Assembly: GCA_029961005.1 (NCBI GenBank) | Contig: JASBVW010000025.1 | Coordinates: 1-10,780 of the forward strand | DNA: 10,780 nucleotides | DNA from: Bacillota bacterium | Lineage (GTDB): Bacteria; Bacillota; UBA5301; JASBVW01 | Direction of reading: 5' to 3' | Part shown: one piece after another, positions 7,206 through 10,780 of the stretch | Numbering within the stretch: position 1 is the stretch's first letter | How the letters are laid out: every line of letters begins with the position of its first letter | The notes under the pieces: generated by a model | What the model saw: only the letters and a program-made list of their open reading frames with translations | Database searches by the model: none | Told to the model about the DNA's origin: nothing | Position numbers and translations under genes: made by a program

Positions 7206-7337
7206 GTGAGGAGAAGAAGGGTTGCTCGCTACAGCGTGCGCTTGGCCCTTCTAGGTATGGCTGTGGAAGCCGCGGGCGCCGCGGTTTTAATTCTTTTGGC
7301 CTTTTTGCTGGCGGCAGCGGCGGTCTGGTTGAAGTGA
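7206..7337 (+). CDS. Small single-span membrane protein (43 aa) between TrkA and TrkH
   Basis: A 43-codon frame from GTG 7206 to TGA 7335-7337. It has a strong ribosome-binding site (AGGAGG, 7191-7196, 9-base spacing) and fills the gap between the second trkA and trkH. The product has a basic head (MRRRRVARYSVR) followed by one long hydrophobic segment from about residue 13 to 41 (AAVLILLAFLLAAAAVW), ending in LK. That charge pattern predicts the N-terminus in the cytoplasm and a single transmembrane helix. No family is recognised. The spacing (3 bases after trkA, 21 before trkH) and good ribosome-binding site argue that it is translated. By analogy with KdpF, a tiny subunit of another potassium transporter, it may be an accessory or stabilising peptide for TrkH. 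This is inference from position only. Confidence 0.65.
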   Translation: MRRRRVARYSVRLALLGMAVEAAGAAVLILLAFLLAAAAVWLK

Positions 7338-7358
7338 GAAGGAAGAAGGAAGGTCGCT

Positions 7359-8867
7359 ATGGGCGCTTGTTTACGCACTTTTATCAAGAAGTTCCTTCCG
7401 ATCGGTTACTACACGGGCAAAGTCGTCCTGCTTATCGCCGGGACGATGACGGTGCCGTTTTTGACGGCGGTGGTGGCCGGCGAGTTAGGAGTGGCCCTGG
7501 ATTTTCTGACCGCCATCGGCGTGGCAGCCAGCACCGGCTTGGCCCTCTTGCTCCTCTGCGGCGGTCAGGAGCGGGATCTGGAATGGTCCCAGGGCATGGT
7601 GGTGGTGGCCTGCTCTTGGCTTTTAGTCATGGCCCTGGCCGCTCTGCCCTATTACCTCAGCGGCCACTGGGGGTCCTACTTGGACGCTATGTTCGACGTC
7701 ATGAGCGGTCTAACTACCACCGGCCTGGTGCTGGTCCAGGACCTGGACCACCTGCCCGACGGGATTAACATGTGGCGCCACCTCCTCACCTGGTTGGGCG
7801 GGCAGGGGATTGTAGTGCTAGCCTTGAGCCTTTTGATCCGGAGCCTCCCGGGAGCGTTCAAGATGTACGTGGGAGAGGGGAAGGACGAGCGGCTCCTGCC
7901 CAACGTGATCAGCACCGCCCGGGCCATTTGGTTTGTCAGCCTAACCTATCTCCTGGTGGGCACTGCTGCCCTCTGGGGTGCCGGCCTCGCCATCGGGCTG
8001 CCCCCGGGGCGGGCCTTCCTCCACGGCCTGTGGATCTTCATGGCGGCCTGGTCCACCGGCGGCTTCGCTCCCCAGAGCCAGAACATCATTTACTACCACA
8101 GCTTCCTCTACGAGCTGGTGACGGTAGTCTTCTTCCTCATCGGCTCGCTGAACTTCAACCTGCACTGGGCCATCTGGTCCGGCGACCGGCGGGAGGTTTA
8201 CCGCAATCTGGAGGCGGTCACCTTCGCAGTCACCTCCAATCTCCTGGCCTTCTGGTTGCTATGGGAGCTGGCCCGCCTCCACGTCTACCCTGACGTGGTC
8301 TCGCTGGTGCGGCGGGGCTACTACAGCCTGATTTCCGGTCATACTACCACCGGCTTTATGTCGCTTTACGCCCGGCAGTTTATTTTGGAGTGGTGGCCGC
8401 TGGCCCTGCTGGCGATCACCGTGGCCATGTTGTTCGGGGGGTCGGCCTCTTCCACCGCCGGCGGCTTCAAAGCGATGCGGGTGGGCATAGCCTTTAAGGC
8501 TGTGCGGCAGGAGGTGAGGCGCCTTCTGGCTCCGGAACGGGCGGTGGTGGTGGAGAAGATCCACCTGGGGCGCGACCTCCTCCTGGAGGACAGGCACGTG
8601 CGGGCGGCCTTGACCATTATTGTGCTCTACGTGCTCTTGTGGCTGGTGGTGGCCGGGGTCACCGCCGCTTACGGTTATGACCTTCCCAGTGCCTTATTTG
8701 AAGCGGCTTCCGCGGTGGGCAACGTGGGGCTCACCTGCGGGGTGACCGCGCCGGGGATGCCAGCGCTGGTGAAAGTGACGTACATCCTCGGCATGTGGCT
8801 GGGCCGGCTGGAGTTTATGGCCGTCTTCACGCTCTTTGGGTTTTTCCTGCGCGGATGGCGAAAATAG
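7359..8867 (+). CDS. trkH: TrkH-family potassium uptake channel subunit
   Basis: Predicted 502-residue membrane pore of a Trk potassium uptake system, built from four M1-P-M2 repeats. Filter-region segments seen in order: SGLTTTG (116-122), WSTGGF (231-236), SGHTTTGF (326-333) and GNVGL (454-458), each with the conserved filter glycine. Other TrkH hallmarks are GGSASSTAGGFKAMRV (360-375) and GRLEF near the C-terminus (482-486). Length fits TrkH better than the shorter KtrB. Start ATG 7359 has GGAAGG at 7348-7353 with 5-base spacing. Partners encoded just upstream are two RCK regulators, a small membrane protein and a two-component pair. The stop is 23 bases before the OB-fold protein gene. 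Ion selectivity for K+ over Na+ cannot be settled from sequence. Confidence 0.94.
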   Translation: MGACLRTFIKKFLPIGYYTGKVVLLIAGTMTVPFLTAVVAGELGVALDFLTAIGVAASTGLALLLLCGGQERDLEWSQGMVVVACSWLLVMALAALPYYLSGHWGSYLDAMFDVMSGLTTTGLVLVQDLDHLPDGINMWRHLLTWLGGQGIVVLALSLLIRSLPGAFKMYVGEGKDERLLPNVISTARAIWFVSLTYLLVGTAALWGAGLAIGLPPGRAFLHGLWIFMAAWSTGGFAPQSQNIIYYHSFLYELVTVVFFLIGSLNFNLHWAIWSGDRREVYRNLEAVTFAVTSNLLAFWLLWELARLHVYPDVVSLVRRGYYSLISGHTTTGFMSLYARQFILEWWPLALLAITVAMLFGGSASSTAGGFKAMRVGIAFKAVRQEVRRLLAPERAVVVEKIHLGRDLLLEDRHVRAALTIIVLYVLLWLVVAGVTAAYGYDLPSALFEAASAVGNVGLTCGVTAPGMPALVKVTYILGMWLGRLEFMAVFTLFGFFLRGWRK

Positions 8868-8890
8868 CGGCAGAAAAGGAGCGGCTGAGC

Positions 8891-9490
8891 ATGTCTCCAC
8901 TTGCTATTAGACCCAAAGCATTTCTTCCCCTCGGGCTGCTCGGGCTTTCCCTGAGCCTGGTCCTGGTAGACCCGTTCTCCCTCTCGGCGGCAGAGGCGCC
9001 GCAGGTCTCCCTTAACCGGTTGATTGAAGAGGCGGCCTCCTACCACGGAAAGGAGGTGACGGTGGAGGGCGAGGTGGTGGGGGACGTGATGCTCAGGGGA
9101 TCTTACGGGTGGCTCAACCTCAGCGATGGCTCAGCGGTCCTCGGGGTCTGGGGCCCAGCGGAGTTGCTGCGCCAGGTGCGCACGGGCGGTGGGTACTGGG
9201 CGCAAGGGGACCGCGTCCGGGTGAGAGGGATCTTTTGGCGCGCCGACCCCCGGCAGGGGGGGGAACTGGACCTTCAGGCCACCGCGCTGGAGGTGGTGGC
9301 CCGGGGCAGGGCGAGGGAGCACCCGGTGACGGCGCCCCAGTTCCTCCGGGCCGCCTTTAGCTTGGCTGCGGCGGCCGCCCTGGCTCTGGCCTGGTCCCGC
9401 CGCCGGGAAGGGGGGAAAGAAGAAAGGCAGGTTCCCGCGGGCGACGGCGAGGCCTCTCCCGAGCGCGGCGAGGAGGGAGGGCGGCAGTAA
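8891..9490 (+). CDS. Membrane-anchored or exported OB-fold protein, function unknown
   Basis: Predicted 199-residue protein. ATG 8891 is chosen because AGGAG lies at 8877-8881 with 9-base spacing; ATG 8855 (overlapping the trkH end) and an even earlier in-frame start at 8795 are less likely. Residues about 11-34 are a signal peptide or N-terminal anchor (FLPLGLLGLSLSLVLV, then SAAEA as a possible cleavage region). Residues about 38-138 read as an OB-fold of the tRNA_anti/YgiW-like type: VSLNRLIEEAASYHGKEVTV, EGEVVGDVM, GWLNLSDGSAVLGVW, GDRVRVRGIF, GELDLQATALEV. A second hydrophobic helix spans about 150-168, followed by a basic then acidic low-complexity tail. If both hydrophobic segments are retained, the OB domain sits outside the membrane and the tail inside. 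A ligand is not known; exported OB-folds often bind small molecules or other proteins. It is 23 bases after trkH, probably in the same transcript. Confidence 0.75.
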   Translation: MSPLAIRPKAFLPLGLLGLSLSLVLVDPFSLSAAEAPQVSLNRLIEEAASYHGKEVTVEGEVVGDVMLRGSYGWLNLSDGSAVLGVWGPAELLRQVRTGGGYWAQGDRVRVRGIFWRADPRQGGELDLQATALEVVARGRAREHPVTAPQFLRAAFSLAAAAALALAWSRRREGGKEERQVPAGDGEASPERGEEGGRQ

Positions 9491-9523
9491 GTAAACACGA
9501 TAAAGAAGAGCAGTGCGGAAAGG

Positions 9524-9946
9524 ATGGAGAGCATGCGCGCGCACACCCGCTACTTGACCTTTAACACCCGGAAGCGCCGGGAGTACATCAACATCACCCC
9601 CCAGGTGGAGGAGATCCTGCGGGAGAGCGGGATTAAAGAGGGCCTGGTCCTGGTCTCGGCCCTGCACATCACGGCGGGGGTGTACGTCAACGACGCCGAG
9701 GAGGGGCTGATCCGGGACATCGACCGCTGGCTGGAGGGGCTGGCTCCCTATCGCGACGACTACGAGCACCACCGGACGGGGGAGACCAACGCCGACAGCC
9801 ACCTGAAGAACCTCCTGATCGGCCACCAAGTCCTCTTGCCTGTGACAGAGGGGCGCCTGGACCTGGGACCCTGGCAGCAGATCTACTACGCCGAGTTCGA
9901 CGGGCAGCGGCCCAAGCGGGTCATCGTCAAAGTGCTGGGGGAATAG
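9524..9946 (+). CDS. YjbQ/UPF0047 family protein (annotated as secondary thiamine-phosphate synthase)
   Basis: Predicted 140-residue cytosolic protein, the usual length for the family. Signatures, numbered from ATG 9524: SALHITAGVYVND at 45-57, YEHH at 80-83, NADSHLKNLLIG at 89-100, LPVTEGRLDLGPWQQIYYAE at 105-124, and the closing RVIVKVLGE. The conserved histidines (48, 82-83, 93) and the WQ pair form the presumed active site. The thiamine-phosphate synthase label comes from weak complementation by E. coli YjbQ; the physiological reaction is uncertain. ATG 9533 (MRAHTRYLTF) is an equally good or better start: AAGGATGGAGA at 9519-9529 gives it a ribosome-binding site, whereas AAGG sits too close to ATG 9524. 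It lies 33-42 bases after the OB-fold gene, probably in the same transcript but with no obvious functional link to potassium transport. Confidence 0.9.
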   Translation: MESMRAHTRYLTFNTRKRREYINITPQVEEILRESGIKEGLVLVSALHITAGVYVNDAEEGLIRDIDRWLEGLAPYRDDYEHHRTGETNADSHLKNLLIGHQVLLPVTEGRLDLGPWQQIYYAEFDGQRPKRVIVKVLGE

Positions 9947-9949
9947 AGG

Positions 9950-9967
9950 GGCTTCAGGGAAGAAGCC
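9950..9967 (+). other. Small hairpin just after the YjbQ gene
   Basis: GGCTTC at 9950-9955 and GAAGCC at 9962-9967 form a perfect 6 bp stem with a 6-base loop, 3 bases after the YjbQ stop. No T-tract follows, so it is not a canonical rho-independent terminator. It may be a weak transcript-end or processing structure, or chance in GC-rich DNA. Confidence 0.3.
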
Positions 9968-10053
9968 GCCGGGCCGATAAAGATACCAAAGGTCGCATTG
10001 TCTGTCCGGGATGAGAGGGTAAGGAGAGCTTCCAGGGAAGGAGGAAATGGGCG

Positions 10054-10780
10054 ATGTCTGGGCGCAACAGGTGGTTCCTCTGGTTGGCGGCGCTGCTGGC
10101 CGCCCTGCTTTTGGGCGGGGGCGCCCTGGCCATGGAGCCGGACCCGCGTTCCTTTGCCATGGGCGGGGCCTACACGGCGGTGGTGAACGACGCCACGGCC
10201 GTCTTCTGGAACCCGGCGGCCTTGGGCGAGGTCAAGTGGGCGGGGGCGCAGTTGGGGCTGGGGGGTTGGGCGGACGACCTGGAGCAGGCGAACAAGCTGA
10301 ATGCCACCTATGAGCAAGGGGGGACGGCACCGCCGGAGTTTAAGGTCAGCGGCGGCTTCGGTGCGGGGCTCAATCTGGCCTTGCTCAATCACGTGGGGCT
10401 GGGAATTAACGGCAGCCTGGACCTGCAGGCGCAAAACCGCCTCGCGGAGACCGTTTACGGCACCACCATTTCTCTCGTCACTCTAGGGAGCCAGCTGCGG
10501 GGCGAGGGAGCCGTGGGGTTGGCTTTCCAGGTGGCCAAGCCTCCCTTGAACTTGGGGGCCCTGGCGGTGGGGGGAGTAATCAAGTACCTGGCAATAGGAG
10601 AAGGCCAGATCAAGCAGGAGCTCAAGACAGACTCCAATAACGCCATCACTGAGTACAAGACCACCGCTATCGCCAGCCAGGCCACCGGCTTCGGTTTGGA
10701 CCTGGGGGTGCAGGCCAAACTGACGGACGTGCTCGTGGTGGGTCTCAAGGTGCGGGACCTGGTGTCCCAGGCCTCCGGGA
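10054..10780 (+). CDS. Putative outer-membrane beta-barrel protein, TraF/PorV/UPF0164-like, 3'-truncated by window edge
   Basis: An open frame from ATG 10054 runs to the window end without a stop (242 visible codons). AGGAGG at 10039-10044 gives 9-base spacing to this ATG; an out-of-frame ATG at 10047 is too close. Residues 1-26 are a clear signal peptide (basic MSGRNR, then WLAALLAALLLGG, cleavage likely after ALA at 24-26). The mature start has SFAMGGAYTAV at 33-43 and AVFWNPAALG at 49-58, a signature shared by TraF-like (conjugal transfer), PorV and UPF0164 barrel proteins and distantly by FadL. The rest alternates short amphipathic, Gly-rich strands (GGFGAGLNLALLNHVGLGI, GLDLGVQAKLTDVLVVGLKV), as expected of a beta-barrel. 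True conjugation TraF is unlikely, as no transfer genes are near. It starts 107 bases after the YjbQ gene and may have its own promoter, though none was recognised. Role unknown: transport, secretion accessory or envelope structure. Confidence 0.8.
   Translation, partial: MSGRNRWFLWLAALLAALLLGGGALAMEPDPRSFAMGGAYTAVVNDATAVFWNPAALGEVKWAGAQLGLGGWADDLEQANKLNATYEQGGTAPPEFKVSGGFGAGLNLALLNHVGLGINGSLDLQAQNRLAETVYGTTISLVTLGSQLRGEGAVGLAFQVAKPPLNLGALAVGGVIKYLAIGEGQIKQELKTDSNNAITEYKTTAIASQATGFGLDLGVQAKLTDVLVVGLKVRDLVSQASG

Noticed and set aside
7049..7768. Plus-strand 239-codon frame spanning the second trkA, the gap and the start of trkH
   Set aside because: Low-complexity Gly/Arg composition; it overlaps two well-supported genes and the better small frame at 7206-7337.
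9131..9829. Minus-strand 232-codon frame across the OB-fold and YjbQ genes
   Set aside because: No motif, Pro/Val/Leu-rich shadow translation, antisense to two recognised proteins.
9950..9967. Rho-independent terminator after the YjbQ gene
   Set aside because: The 6 bp stem is not followed by a T-tract; kept only as a low-confidence hairpin.
9947..10053. Riboswitch or promoter before the barrel gene
   Set aside because: Checked by eye for cyclic di-GMP and cyclic di-AMP riboswitch cores and sigma-70 boxes. Only TTGTCT resembles a -35 and no -10 is correctly spaced.
9886..10434. Minus-strand 182-codon frame opposite the barrel gene
   Set aside because: The plus-strand frame from 10054 has a signal peptide, a good ribosome-binding site and family motifs; the minus frame has none.

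Overview
The window is about 10.8 kb of GC-rich, tightly packed bacterial DNA. Nine of the ten genes lie on the + strand, several overlap or nearly abut, and GTG and TTG starts are common. Gene types and style suggest a thermophilic Clostridia/Moorella-type Firmicute. This is an inference from gene content and packing; there is no rRNA or other phylogenetic marker here. The last gene looks like an outer-membrane beta-barrel protein, so a diderm relative or another phylum cannot be excluded.

Layout. Positions 1-1041 hold the 3' part of a DUF1015 gene whose start lies before the window. It is followed at once by a MATE-family multidrug exporter (1048-2454). A UbiE-like SAM methyltransferase on the minus strand (2460-3140) converges on it with a 5 bp gap. 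A 99 bp divergent intergenic region (3141-3239) separates the methyltransferase from a long + strand cluster. On the minus strand this region carries two copies of an extended -10 promoter-like element.

The core of the window is 3240-8867: a membrane sensor histidine kinase with HAMP and PAS domains, a response regulator whose output part is TPR repeats instead of a DNA-binding domain, two half-size TrkA (RCK) regulators overlapping by ATGA, a 43-residue single-span membrane protein that is easy to miss (7206-7337), and the TrkH potassium channel subunit. Gaps between these genes run from -4 to 21 bases, so they are very probably one operon. The reading I favour is a potassium uptake system with its own membrane sensor and a regulator that may act by protein contact. 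The small protein is a candidate accessory subunit.

Downstream in the same direction are an exported or membrane-anchored OB-fold protein (8891-9490), a YjbQ/UPF0047 enzyme (about 9524-9946), and, after a gap of 107 bases, the 5' part of a signal-peptide-bearing protein with the SFAMGGAYTAV / FWNPAAL signature of TraF/PorV/UPF0164-like barrels (10054 to the window end). No rRNA, tRNA, CRISPR, insertion sequence or convincing riboswitch or rho-independent terminator was seen.
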